Shown here one piece after another: positions 38,391 through 50,765 of a stretch of DNA of 64,000 nucleotides. A model generated the notes under the pieces. That model did no database searches. It was not told the origin of the DNA and was given only the letters and a program-made list of their open reading frames with translations. Each line of letters begins with the position of its first letter. Position 1 is the stretch's first letter. Position numbers and translations under genes: made by a program. The stretch spans positions 4,216,001-4,280,000 of the forward strand of contig CM038916.1 in NCBI GenBank assembly GCA_021904315.1, in the 5' to 3' direction. Origin of the DNA: Sphagnum magellanicum. Its lineage: Eukaryota; Streptophyta; Sphagnopsida; Sphagnales; Sphagnaceae.

Positions 38391-38889
38391 CGTCGTCTAC
38401 CTTTCGCAGGGGTTGAGGCCGCGCTGCGCAAACCGTGTTGCTGCGGTGCGGATTTTCGCGACAAATCTTTGTCGCTCGCACTAGCGATCGTCATTGATAC
38501 GTCGCGAAGCAGTTTTCTGGGAATTGGGTTCGATCAGGTTTTCGAGAATCTTGTAATTCGGTGGTCTCAGTTCCATCTTTTGTTTTTGGGCAGTAAGTTA
38601 GGGTTTTCTGAAGCTCTTAGTATCGAAAGCTCAGTTAGCAGCTGCTGGAGAGCTTTAGAATGTGCAAATGGGGGGTTTTTTGCTAGTTTTTGGCGCGGAT
38701 CTAGACCGCAGGTGACAGCGCTTGCTCGGCAATAAAAACCCGAAATGGAAAATTATTAAAAAAAAAAAAAACGAAAAAAAAATCATTCTCTTTCTGGAGG
38801 AGTCTGGGGGAGTTCCCGAGAGAAATTGGGGTTTTGTTGAGGCGTTATACTGGGAAGAGAGCTAGGGTAGATCGAAAGGTGAAATAGAG
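38391..38889 (+). promoter_or_regulatory. GC-rich leader and core promoter region of DGS1
   Basis: Composition switches sharply at about 38390 from AT-rich DNA to CpG-bearing sequence (GCCGCGCTGCGC, TCGCGACAAA, CTAGCGATCGTC). Just upstream, TATATATACGTATAAG at about 38330 could serve as a TATA region. A leader intron is possible but not clear. Confidence 0.45.
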
Positions 38890-39372
38890 ATGATAGAGCA
38901 TGCGGTGAGGGTTATAGGGAGTCACATGCTGCAATCGGTGGTGAATCAATGGTGGAGACGCAGACAACACAAGCCACGCAACGGTCTGCCTTTGCTCCTG
39001 ACGACTACGCCGCCCGATTCCTTGTAAAGTTTTTCTCCCCACCCCCACCTTGCTACCCCCGAGTTCTTTCACCTGTTCATCGTCATTCTCAAACTTGTTC
39101 TCGCTCAGTGGTTTTTTGATCTTAGGTCAAATTTAGGGTTTGTGGAAGGTTGGGCTCTCTTGTTTCCTGAGGCCAATGCATGCTTGGACCGCAGGGAAGA
39201 CACGGTGGGAGTGGAGAGAGTCCTGGATATTCTGGGTGATGCATCAGCGCAGGTTCTTGAGCATCTTCACGAAGTTAACAAACACTTACAGTTCTGGCAA
39301 ATTCGTGCACAGGTGATCCAGAGTGATTGGTATCTCTAACCCTAGAACCTTGCCTACTCTGCTACGTTCTGA

Positions 39373-39403
<31 letters not shown>

Positions 39404-42400
39404 ACTGGTGGATGCTCTCAGAGTTGCCATTTCCAGAGACTCGACAATGTATGAATTCTGCATGAATCTGTTTCAGATCTGTTGATCATATGAATCTGAA
39501 TCTGTTAACACAAGAAAGGGAAAGGATCTGCTTTCTGGAATTTATCACGTCAGGGCACTCATGTATTATGATAGCTAAGCCCTGATTGGTGCTATGGTGG
39601 TGTTTGATGATGCATCAGGGCACTGAGAGAGACAAAGTACGTTTCATGGTATTAGAGAGAGGTCCATGGGCATTTCTTCAAGGAGTCAGGCAGCTACTAC
39701 GATCTCTTGTTTGGGATTCATCGACTCAAGGGCTAGTTGTGGCAGCAGCTATCCGCATCACAGAGAGAGTTTCAATGCTGACAGACCTGCGGAACCGTCT
39801 TGCTGTTCTTAATGGCCAGGTTTGTGCTGCTGTTATCATGCCCTGTTCCAGAGCCTTTGCATCTATCTTAGGGTTCATGTCCTTGCTTTTTTGTTGCTGC
39901 TGACCACGGAAATCCTCATGTACATTCTGAGGGAATGGAATCCCCAAAACAGGAGTGTTGAATGAAAAGTCCAAATTCTTGAATTTGAGGTTTCTGGTAG
40001 TGTACCTTTTGTTGAAGCTGAATGAAGCAGCAGGGTTCAGCATTCTGTTTGTGGCCTTCTTGTTGAGTAAATTAGACTCTTACATGTGGTAATGTAATCT
40101 TGTGCGAGTCTTGTATATAGAAAATCCTTGGGTTTTGGGTTTCAAGCATGATTTTTGGCAATTCTATCTGACTTGGTACTTTGTTCCTTGACATTGAAAC
40201 CAATGACATTGGGTGTGGAAACAGCTGTACATGGAGGTAGCAAAGATGGGGGAGAAAATGAATGCAGGTCAAAGAAGTCGGCGTGCAATTGCAGAGTGTG
40301 TGGTGGCAGTGCTGGAGGCCATGGCTGTTCTAGAAGGAGCATATGACCTCCCACAGGCAGGTGACGACCCACCTTTTGGCTGACTTAAGTTATTTCCCTA
40401 ATCTGTTTGTATCAACAATGGCAATAAGCTAACCTCAAAATATGACTTCAGGAAGAAATGGGGATTCCAGCCCTGTTTATTGCTACAGAGGTCTTTTCTT
40501 TTTGGATTTCATTGGATGTTTCCATTCCATGAGCTTCCTCGTCCATGTGTTGTCTTCTCTGGCAGTCCTAGATTTGCTTCCAACAGGGCATACTCATATC
40601 ACCATGCAAACAAGTAAATGGCATCAAGATTTTTTTAGGATTCTTCTATCAGAGTTGCAAGTACTTTGGCGTAGAACCTGGAGTTCAGTGCTGCACATAG
40701 AATGTTTTGAGTAGAGACACTCCAGGAAACTTTAAGACACTGGTGCCTGAGCTTAAAACCATTGAACATGATGCACGGAGAGTATCCATATCATATTCTG
40801 TACCTTTGTAGACTTGCTGCTTTAATGCTTGTTGATGTAACTTTGTCATGGCTATATTGCTCTTGAATTTGTGAGTATTGGTCTGGATTTATTGGTGGTG
40901 TGTGTGTAAGGTTCTTACACAGTGAATTAGCTCAATGATGTGGCAGAATGATTATCATGATTCGGGAGATGAAAGTGCATCATCAACAAGGCCCTTTATC
41001 CTTGAATTTGAAGGAATGTCAGAGGAGCTGATGCGGGGAATGGATTGGACAAACAATGAGCTTCACAACGCTTTGGAACTCCTTTCTCGAAATTTACAGA
41101 CACTAAAGGAGTTTTTAGCTGGTCTTGTAAGTTGTCTCTCGATTTTCCTACCAGTTTTCATTGCCATATGTTTGGCAAGTCCTTGCCTTTCTCTCTGGAG
41201 ATGTGCCTCCAACTGTGCAACCCTGTTGGGGTGGTATGGGCACCTACTAGGCTTTAGAATTCAGGTTCAGGGTTATGCTATCTTTCAGTAATTGTATAAG
41301 ATCTCAGGTAGCATAATGGATGCTAAAGTGAGCACTGCTGTCTGGTTTAATTTACAATCTGACTCTGTTGCCTTCCATGTTTGTGAGCTTGTTTTGTTTT
41401 GTTACTGTAAGTTTGTCATATTTTGTTACTTCATACGTGAAATGGAAAAGGATTGTGGTTTTCCTTGCTCCATGGATTGCTGCTAACTGCTGAAGTTGTG
41501 GTGGAAGACATGAAGGGGTTGATTTTTGTGTTGCAGATGTCATACTACCAGAAGCCAAGGAAATTGGTGAGGCATTGGATAGAATATAGTGGGGGTGCAG
41601 TAGGCCTAGCTTTGGTCTCAGGCTGGGTAGTCCAACACAGCCGTCTAGGTGGCAGCGGTGATCTTGACCGTTGGCTCAAACAGGCCCGTGAAGATGCAAT
41701 CTGCTTTCTGGACGAGCGTGTTAAGCAGCCGGTATAATTTTCTTTCCTGTCCTCTCAGGCAAGAGGCCCAAATTGGCCCAAGTCCCTTTTTCTGTAGTAT
41801 AACTTCAGCAACATAGGTTGCAGGATTGGCTTCATCTCAATATGATTCAGATCTGCCAGAAGAGGGGAGCAGACCGACAGGCAGTGTCTTGGTTTAGGTT
41901 GTATCAGGAAGCAGCCTGATTTTATGAGTTCAAGAACCTGTACTATTGCATTCAGAAAATGCCATTCAGATTCTAGAGGACCTCTTAGCAGCGGGAAGTA
42001 TGATTGTCTTGTACAGCTTTTGTCAATTCGGGGTGAGATTTTTGACACCTTCCAAAAGCGACACCGTGGAGTAGGGGAGCTTGGTGATGTCCAGCTAACT
42101 GCTGATTCCCTGCATCGGTAAGCAAATGTCCTTTCCAAACTTGATGCATATTTTTTCCCAACCTGCTTAATTAGTACATAGTGGTATCCTTCCTACTTAT
42201 TGGTTGCTGGATGTTAGTAGACTGGTCCAACACAGCTCAAGCTCTAGGGTGTTCTCATGTATATAGTGTACCAGGCTGCCATGATATGGCCATGTTCAAA
42301 TGGCCTAACTCCAGTCCATTATCAAGTTTGGTGGATCAAATGGGGAAAGCTATCATTGGTCTTGGTTACGTTGCACTTGGGATCAATGGATGGTTTTCGC

Positions 42401-44606
42401 TGTAGAAAGGTTCTTGAAAGTTGGGCCATTATGTACTGTCAGATATATACACGAGTAAGGGCACCAAAGCTCCTTGATAAGTTTTGCAGGATGGTGAGGG
42501 CATTTGTTGCAAAGACCAAGGGTGATGAAGTGGCATCAAAAGCTTCAGATCAGGAATTGATGGAAATAATGATGAGCAGGTGAGTCATAAATGTGTGCAT
42601 CATCTTCAGGTGGAGTAAGTCAGGCAGTCCTAGTCAGATTATGTTGAAAGTTTGCCTGCTAAACTTTTCATGTTAGACCACTGCTTGGCTTTTATTGGGG
42701 CATCAAGAGCTACCAATGCTTTGTTTTCTACAACTCAATTTATGTGGTGGAGTGACTTATAGTAGTGTCTAGCTCAGTTTGAAAATTTAATAACTAGTGG
42801 TGTGTTCTGTAAGGTTTTGTTGGCCACCCAACTTCTGATTGTAAATGATTCTGAAAATGACAGATATGAAGAGGAGTTATCGCACCCAGTGCAAAGTCTT
42901 TTGGGTGGAGAATTGGCCAGGGCTTTGCTCATCCAAGTATTTATGCCACCTTCTTTCTTGTCATTTTTTTCTAGGTCTTCACACATGAAATACAACAATA
43001 CATGCAATTTTTTCAGGGTTCTTATCCTGAAATGGATCTTCTTTCCTGTAATTCCAAGGTCTAGGAAGGTCTGTGTGTTCTTTTTTGAGAATTTATCTGA
43101 CTATGATGGAGCTGGTCTAGCAATTTGGGGACAGCAGTTTGGTTGAAATTGTGCTGGGTTTTATGAATGTTGAGACATTTTTAATAGACCTGGGTGAAAT
43201 GTTGATCACATGAAGCTCAAAACCACATATTGCAGATGCTATGTCACCTGTCTGAGTCATTTGTGGGATTTTTCACAGGTCCAAAAACTCAAACATGACA
43301 TAGAAACGTAAGTGCTCAATTTTCTTTTGTCTTCATAATTACAGGGGAAGAGGTTAGTATAGGGCCTGTAAATGGGATCAATGGTAAAGAAATGGTAGAA
43401 GATACAGTCTTCTAATAGAGAGGATGCATGCCTGGAAATGAGGTTGCCACATTCCATTAAAATGTCAGAATTTGTCACTGGTGATCCTTTGGGGCTATAT
43501 GGTCTTAGGCTACTTAGTTTTGGTAATGAGGAAATGGGGTTCATGCATGCAGAGCAATGTTGGAGCTCAATCAGATATTACGAGCAAATGAAATAAATTT
43601 TGCAATATTGGCAGCATTGCCTGCCCTCTTTTTTGCTGTAGTTCTGCTGCTGCTGCTGCGCAAGCCTTTTATTGAGGTTTGTCATTCCTGTGTTTTCAAA
43701 TAAGTACATCAACATCTACCTGTTGATTGCATAGCTGCAGATTGCTATTTTAGCTACCCTTTTTGTGAAACCCACTGCTCCTTTGCCTCAGGCTCAGTAT
43801 TTATGTTTCATTTCTGGTGAAGAAGCTTAATGATTTATTGTACACAATCAAAGTTTGGTCTTGGAGTGTGGTATAGAGGGTTCAGGGTGTTTCCACACCC
43901 CCAAAACAGTCAATGAATGGGGACATCTCCCACTGAGGTGTGCACATTCGATGGTGCAGGGGAAAGGAGCAGAAGGGCGGGGCAGGTTGGCACAGGCCCG
44001 GAGACGGATGTTGATGGTCGAGGTTGAGAAAGCTGTGATGACATGTCAAATGTCAAGTGATGAAGGGAGAGTAAGTGATTTCAAAATCTCACCACCTCAT
44101 AGCAGCAAAGATGTTAAACTGTTTTGTGATGGATATTTCCAGTGATGACAGACCCCAGGATGAATGAAGAGGTGCTATGGCCTGGACCTTCTGATCATCC
44201 ATAATTCCAATTGGCTGGTTGACCAACACTTATGACCAACCAATTATTGCTGATTGTGAGAACTCTGATTCTTCAGGAGGAGGATGCAATCTTGGACTAT
44301 GGATTGCTAATATACTGTCTTGACCGTCTACACAAGGCAGTTAAAAAGCCTGCTGAAAAGAGTGGTGAATGGTCCAGGTCAGTATGCCTCACCACTATGA
44401 CACTACACCATGCTCTCCTTTCCCTATTTCTTGGGAAGTTTTATTGAGAAGCTGTTTAGCGTGAACCTACTAATTTGGAATTACTGTGCAGTTTGCGGCA
44501 AGACATTCTTGACCTCGCAAAACCAAGGATGTCAACCTACTATAAACTTGCCATTGCGGCCCGGATGGAGCGGGTGTACGATTGCCTTGCTCCAATGCCC
44601 AAATAG
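38890..44606 (+). CDS. DGS1: DGS1/NCA2-family mitochondrial outer-membrane protein
   Basis: Arabidopsis DGS1 (suppressor of the dgd1 galactolipid mutant) sits in the mitochondrial outer membrane and is reported in a lipid-trafficking complex with Mic60 and Tom40; yeast NCA2 is its relative. Exons: 38890-39023, 39126-39312, 39619-39819, 40225-40360, 40456-40490, 40947-41126, 41537-41731, 42017-42117, 42490-42579, 42864-42936, 43279-43307, 43553-43676, 43960-44070, 44277-44377, 44492-44606 (TAG). They sum to 603 residues, close to the roughly 607 I recall for Arabidopsis. Landmarks are VRFMVLERGPWAF, YYQKPRKLVRHWI with a hydrophobic segment after it, FDTFQKRHRGV, HPVQSLLGGELARALLIQVQ, NEINFAILAALPALFFAVVL (second membrane segment), AEGRGRLAQARRRM and LRQDILDLAKPRM near the C-terminus. 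The N-terminus is Arg-rich. The 4-5 junction fits only with acceptor GGAAG/AA at 40456, slightly unusual. Confidence 0.94.
39371..39397 (+). repeat. (CT)n microsatellite in DGS1 intron 2
   Basis: About 13 CT units are followed by a short GT run. Confidence 0.9.
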
Positions 44607-46150
44607 CACTACTGAAGACATTCTAGTGGCACTTTTAATCAATTAGGCTCCACTTTTACCAACAAAGTGGTAATTATTTGGTTGAGGATATGGAGCTCCA
44701 TGGGGCACCTTGTGATCCATGAGAGATCTCATCCACAGCCGTCTCAGTGCTGAAAATTTTTTGGGTCAGAAATTCAAATGTTTGATGTGGAGAATTGTAA
44801 CAAAGCATGTGAGTTCTATACGTTAATGCCAGTGAGCAATGGTGGAAATGGAATCGGTCATTTTGTACTCCCTGCTGACAGAATCTTTCCCACAAGTTGC
44901 AAACAATGGGTGGAGGCAACACCCCATGTTGTGTCATTGAGAAAAGAAAAATGTTGGGACCAATGAGAGCAGATCTTTGCAAGTTGTGTCTTTTGGTTAT
45001 TCGGTGATGGTGGTCTTAAGAAAACCAGTGATTTGCTGGAACATAATGTTCATGTGGATGGAATTCATACGTGGTGTTGCAATGCAAATGGCTCAGATAG
45101 TCCCTTGTTTGGGATTCTTGTTATACTGACAGATTTTTCTGATGTATTTCAATTGACAGTCTTATTTTCAGTCATCAGAGGCCGAGATCCACCAGAATGA
45201 TCAAATGAGGGCTTGGGTAATGCATGGAATGTTTCAAGGGGTACTCTCTTGAATTTAATTAGCTCTCTGACATTGTTCATTATGGAAGTATTTTCTATTA
45301 CAGGAGGGATCCCTAAATGATTATGAATTATATACACATGATGCTGCAATGCTGAAACAAAGAAAACAAGGAAAAAGAAATAGGGTTTAGGCAACCCCTG
45401 ATTTGAGTCTCTGGAAATTTTGACAGTTCTAAACATCAGAGTATATTTTGAAGATTGATTGGTATGCAAATGCATTGTAGGAACTTGGTATGTGAGAATG
45501 GAATGAAAGCAATGGGGCTGGGTTTTGCAGGAATCAAGAGTGGGAAGTATCAAAAAGGGAAACTATCAAACACACCAATGATAATATGTTTGCATGAGAA
45601 TATTGGGGTGACTTAACTTGTGGTCACCTATTTTGTACCTGCTTACTTATGGTCTTATGTTCCATGTTTAGCAGAAGGGTCTGAGTATATACCCTTTTGG
45701 ATTTGAGCTTCCCATCACAAGACTAGTAGGCCAAGTGGAGGAGCCAAAAATCTAGAAAGGTTTATACTCAGACCCTTCACATGCGGAAAGAAATGGCTGT
45801 TCTATTTTATGTTTGTCTTCGTGCATGAAATTTTTGCTGAAATCTGAAAGGTCCAGTTGATAGCTACTGAAGAAGTTTTGCTGACCAAGTTTCATCTTCT
45901 TCACACTGTCAGGGTTACTGATTCCTTGTTATTGGCACTTGCAAAATATGTCTAGTGCCCTGACCTGAGAAGCAATGAAAGACCTTGCCATTGAAATCTC
46001 TGGCAAGAAAGACAAAAATAATGCATCATTTGTGTTGTGAAACTGTTCTCAGTAGCTCTTGAAAGCATGCTTGACAGAGCAAGTTATTTGTTTCCTTAGA
46101 CCTAGAACCTTATCAAGTCAAGGTTCTCACAACTGAAAAGGATGAGGCCA
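44607..46150 (+). other. Spacer after DGS1
   Basis: It should contain the DGS1 3' end. No gene is supported. An imperfect hairpin at 45674-45778 is listed separately. Confidence 0.55.
45674..45778 (+). repeat. Short inverted repeat, about 23-bp arms, 58-base loop
   Basis: GAAGGGTCTGAGTATATACC at 45674 pairs with GGTTTATACTCAGACCCTTC ending at 45778. The first 16 bases pair perfectly. The size is compatible with a small foldback element or a microRNA-type hairpin; no function is shown. Confidence 0.8.
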
Positions 46151-46377
46151 AGTGCAGATTGAAGAGTGGCTGAAGTCCTTTGAAGGACAAACTGGACACT
46201 CTACAGAGGGAGGTATGGTTAAGTTGAAACTTGAAACAGGTCATGCCACTCTTCAGCCACTCTTCAATCTGCACTTAGAGTGTCCAGTTTGTCCTGCAGG
46301 AAAAGGAATTGAAGGACAAACTGGACACTCTACAGAGGGAGGTATGGTTAAGTTGAAACTTGAAACAGGTCATGCCA
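46151..46377 (+). repeat. Rearranged direct and inverted repeat
   Basis: A 68-base block at 46181-46248 is repeated at 46310-46377. Between them, 46251-46275 is the exact reverse complement of 46151-46175, and 46276-46295 that of AGGACAAACTGGACACTCTA at 46185-46204. The order A-B-C-A'-B'-B-C suggests a template-switch event. Confidence 0.9.
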
Positions 46378-47545
46378 TTTCAGGGTTTCCCTGAATTGCA
46401 TTCAGATGTATCAAGTTCAACAACATTTGGAATTTCAATGATTGTAAAATTTGTGAGACTGGCTGTTTGTCAAAGCAGAAGGAGAGTTTGCAGCTGGAGA
46501 AGTCAGTGCTGATCCGCAACGTCTCATGCTTGTTTAAGGTCTGGTTTGATCTCTGAAAAGACTAGGTATCAGTTTTGAAGTTTTTCTTCAGGAAGGATTT
46601 TAACTCAGTTTGGCAGCTTCATAAGCCAAGCTCTTATTACACTGTTTGTATTCCAACCTCAAACCCTAATCCTGATTTTGACATCTGGACTACAGTTAAC
46701 CAAACTTGCACAAATTGTTGCTCATTCTTTGATGTTAATGTATTTTTCAGCAATAGTTGATCCCATCATTAACAAAAAAATTGTTGACTTTAAAGAAATC
46801 ATGAAATTAGTAGTGCACTTTCTTCAGGTTTGAAGTGATTGTGGATAACAAAAGGATGATGTTGTGAGTGACAGCTGCATTCTAGTGACTGGTTGTGTAA
46901 ACTCATAATGTTTTTGTGGTCACTGTGTTTGGATGAGGGGTTGCAGATGGCACAGATGGAGATAGCAAGAAAAGACAATCAAATCAGAGAGCTTCATGAT
47001 GAGTATGCTCTCCTATCTGCAGCCCTAAATTTATCACTTGAAGGTAGTGAAGTTTGTCCATGGATGGAATGTCTTTGTCTTTTTGAACGTTTAGCTCCCC
47101 TAGCTCCTTCAATACAAGATCAACTGTAAATTGCTCATGATAGCCAATTTTCAGGAATGAAATGCAGCTATTATTCACAGCAAACTAGCGGGGGAGTCTG
47201 GATGAACAGCTATTAACTATTCTTTTGAGTTCACTATTCCATAAGCATCTCATGTATCCCTGGTGTTCCATTTCTTTTCATGTCTATGATCTTTTTCTGT
47301 CAGTTTCAGAAAGCATGTCTTTTCCACTCAAGTTTGAAGTATTCTGGATACTGGAACCATTTTGATTGAGCTTCATGCCAAGGGAGAGCTACTGGGTAGT
47401 AGCTTACAAACCCTTGGCCAGTTCAGATCAAATATTGCATTATATGATTAGATGAAATCCAAATTGACAAGTTCTTTCCCAGGCAAGCTTTGAGTTTTCA
47501 GTGGACCTAACCCAATGGCTTGGAGCTGAATTCCGTGTTGAGCAG
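46300..47545 (+). CDS. Four phase-compatible exons, three coiled-coil-like (partial or relic gene)
   Basis: Exons at 46300-46341 (EKELKDKLDTLQRE), 46479-46538 (KESLQLEKSVLIRNVSCLFK), 46947-47043 (MAQMEIARKDNQIREL..., ending AALNLSLE) and 47502 to about 47545 (VDLTQWLGAEFRVEQ) have AG acceptors and GT donors and join without a frame break. The first three have the charged heptad look of a coiled coil. I do not recognise the family, and I find no convincing start or end exon. It may be a fragment of a longer coiled-coil gene, left after rearrangement: the first exon lies inside the duplicated repeat. The last exon could instead read through to a stop at 47707. Treat it as a candidate, possibly a pseudogene. 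Confidence 0.4.
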
Positions 47546-47696
47546 GTTCAGACTTCAATTCTTGAGAACTGCAACATTGTTTTCATGTTGCCCTCTCAAA
47601 AATTGTTATTGCCCCAAGCACGGGCACGTGTAGATTTTGGGTGCACCCATCTGATTGATGGGTTGTTTGGAAGTCTACCCATCTACTTGTTGGGTT

Positions 47697-47815
47697 TCTT
47701 CTCATAATAGGAACGTTGGGTAACTGATTTAATCATGCCTCTTATCGGTTTTTTTTTTTCTTCTCAAAATAAGAATGTTGGGTAACTGATTTAATCATCC
47801 CTCTTATCATTTCAC
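47697..47815 (+). repeat. 61-bp tandem duplication
   Basis: GTTGGGTAACTGATTTAATC followed by .TCCTCTTATC occurs twice, separated by a T-run. Confidence 0.85.
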
Positions 47816-49075
47816 TTTTTTTGGGTTGTCACTTGCCCTTTTTGTATCACATGGTTTCAAATCACTATGAAATGTTTAAAAAATCATATGACTAATTTTT
47901 TAAATGAACATTTGTTTGATAAACATACAAATAATTAGCTTCAATTCCTTTAAACCGTCTAGATGCAAGTGTCAATTTTTTATTGTTTCGTTAGTTGGTA
48001 AATCAAACATAAAAATAATCATCAATTAGGCTTATAAGTAAAATAGGAAATGCTTCCTAGTTGAAAAGTCTACATGTGGTCACTCAAACAAGTCCTTAAT
48101 GATTGAAGAAGTAATGAATAAACCATATGGAAAGAAAAAATTAATATTTTCAAACACTAATTAAAGCATCTGAGAGAAATTGAGTAGGGGTTAGGGCATG
48201 GAGTGGGTTCTACATGGGGTGCAAGGGGTTGAAAGCTTTGGATCATGGTGTTTATTGATAGACTCTACAAATGCCTTCATGCTTTTGCTAGCTTACTTTT
48301 TTCTAACTTTTTTCATTGTGTGTATTGTTTAATTACTAATTTTTAGATTTTCAAGAAAATGTCCACCTAGCATATCTATTTGAAAGAATGCACTTCCTTT
48401 GGAAGGATGACCATTATAGCATCCAAAGTGCCTTAAATTTCTATTTTGATCAAGACATTGTTTGATAAACCTTCGTTGTTAACTTTCCCCTTTATGTCTA
48501 GCTTTTGGATCTATTGACATTGCTAAGTAAGGATTGAATGTTCCAAATTGTTTAAATACTATTTTGTACATAATGAAGTTAATCTAGAAAGTGTTCTTTA
48601 TTTGGCACCTAATTTGCAAAGGTGCTTTCAAAATTAGGGGATGTTTAGGTGGCTTTTGATATCTTCTTTCAATGTTTTGCTTAGAGGCCTTTTCTTTTGT
48701 TTCATTGCTTCCCTTTTCTTTCTTAGTTTTCAAAGTTAGTTCATTGTTTTTGACTTTACCATGATGAGAGTTTTTGAAAGACTTTTGGGTTGGGCTCATT
48801 AGAGTGTTTCAAGGCCTTTTAGATGATCGGTAGGTGGCTCTCCCCATTTCTAGTGGGGGCATAGGGTTGATTTTTTCAAAGGTCATTGCTCCAGCTACAT
48901 TACATGAAAACATAACATCTATGATTAGGACATATTGTGACTAGTGTCCAAACTTAGTCATGGAGTGATATGACTGAGTCATATGTGATTTCAATCATGA
49001 TTATAAGGCTTTTAGTTTCATATGACTATGATATTACAACCACATGACTATTAATTATGAAAGGTAGTTAGGTTA
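47816..49075 (+). other. Gene-free AT-rich DNA
   Basis: No supported gene, RNA or clear repeat. Confidence 0.6.
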
Positions 49076-50765
49076 AGTAGGTACTATGGGTAGGTTAAGC
49101 AAGCTAAGCTAAGTAAATAGGCTAAATAAAAAGGTTAAAAAATCTAAATAAACCTTAGATAGGCTTAGATAGACATATTGCGTCCCAATTAACCCCTAAA
49201 TATAAGTTTATGTGTATTTAAATTCTTCCTAATAAGTAGCCTTTCATTATGAGAAATCATGATTTTTTTGCCAAAAATTTCAATTAAAAAACCCCCCATA
49301 TGGTTTTTTTGCCCCCATGTCCAATTTGACAAAGGTGCGATTTTGGACAAATCAATTTGGACCTTACAATTTTGATTTGGTCTCTTTGGTTGGTTTTTTT
49401 AAGTGGGTTTTTTTACTAAACCACCATGACAATATAATTTAGGTAGCAACCAAAATAATAATATTTAAATTATTTTATTGAAAATAATATGAAAAAAATT
49501 AATTAATTACCCTACCTACTTAATCAATAAACTTAATAATTAATGCCAATTTTTTTTTAATTTATTTACATACCAACCCTATGTCCTAAACCTAAGCCAA
49601 GCCACCTAGCTTAACCACCTAGGCTAGACCAAGCCACTTAAGTTAAGCCAAACCCCCTAGGTTAAGCCAATTAGTTTAAACTAGGTGGTCTAGTAGGCGT
49701 TGCAACCTAGGCTACCTAATTAGGTCATCTAAGTAGTTAAGGTAGCTTACGTTGCAAGTGTGGGGACTTGAACTTCTCACCTCCACATTAAGGAATCAAG
49801 TCTTTAACCATTGCACCACCACTCCATAAAGTGATTTTTAAAAACAATATATTTGTAATGAACATGTTTTTGAACCAACATATTGTAATTAATTTCTATG
49901 AATTTTTTTCAACATGCATATTGTACTAAATGAACTTGAATTTTTTTTACATTACTTATATAAATAGGTAGGTTATAAGTATGTTAACCTAAGTAGGTAG
50001 GAAGTACCTATTAATAAATGCATGTACTTAGATAACATGTAAGTTCTAATCTACTAAACTTTATAGGTACCTACTAATTCTATGTTTATACCTACTTAAT
50101 AAGCTATTTACCCCTATGTTATTTAATAGGCCATGTAGGTGTTTATTCACCTATTAATAGACGTAGCCTAAGCATACTAAGTAGATAGCCTAATTTATTA
50201 AATAAGTCTAGGCTTAAGCGACCTATTTAATAAGCGAAGCTACCTACTTAGTTGGCCTAAATGGCATAACATAAGTTAGTTACATACCTAATAGGCCTAG
50301 GTAGCCTAGGTTAAGTTATGTACTTATTTATTAGGCCTACGTGGCCTAGGTTAGGCCACCTACCTAGTAGGTAGGACTAGGAGCCTAAGTTACTAATTTA
50401 GTTAGTAGCATAAGCTACTTACCTATTAGGCCTAGGTGGCCTATGTTATTTACTTAGTAGGCCTAAGTCAATAGGATACCTACAAGGCTAATATGTTTAT
50501 TTAATAAACATATGATACTTACTTAGAAAGCTTAGACTATGTAATGGGTTGCTTAGTAATCTTAAGATATGTCCTAAGTAATGTACCATGGAGGTTTAGG
50601 TTAGGTTACCTAGCTAGATTACTAGCTAGCTTATTACCTTTAACAAATAGCCTACCAACATATTAGTTATGTTAGGCTAGATAGGTAGTTTAGGCATAGA
50701 CCAACTTACTAGCTATGTTAGGTTAGGTAGGTAGCCTAGGCTTAATAAGTAGGTTAAGTCATTAA
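49076..50765 (+). repeat. Degenerate CCTAGG/TAGGCCTA palindromic repeat field
   Basis: Variants of TAGGCCTAGG, AGGTTAAG, GCCTAAGC and TAGGTAGG fill most of 1.7 kb in both orientations. A 0.35-kb AT-rich gap lies near 49200-49560 and a second gap near 49850-49960. Because the core is self-complementary, a single strand could fold extensively. No longer unit is apparent. Confidence 0.75.
49756..49827 (-). pseudogene. tRNA-like relic (SINE head or tRNA pseudogene)
   Basis: On the minus strand, TGGTGCAATGGTTAA resembles a tRNA A box and AGTTCAAGTCC a B box, at roughly tRNA spacing. The T-arm stem pairs poorly, so an intact tRNA is unlikely. Confidence 0.4.

Noticed and set aside
41453-41536. Upstream extension of the DGS1 exon at 41537 (a VVVEDMKGLIFVLQ stretch)
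   Set aside because: It is intron read-through; the acceptor at TTGCAG and family length place the exon start at 41537.
8823-44606. NFU and DGS1 as a mitochondrial gene cluster
   Set aside because: Over 27 kb of gene-poor DNA and an unrelated gene pair separate them; plant nuclear genes are rarely clustered by organelle.
49076-50765. Interstitial telomere array
   Set aside because: Words are close to TTTAGGG, but true tandem copies of that heptamer are not found.
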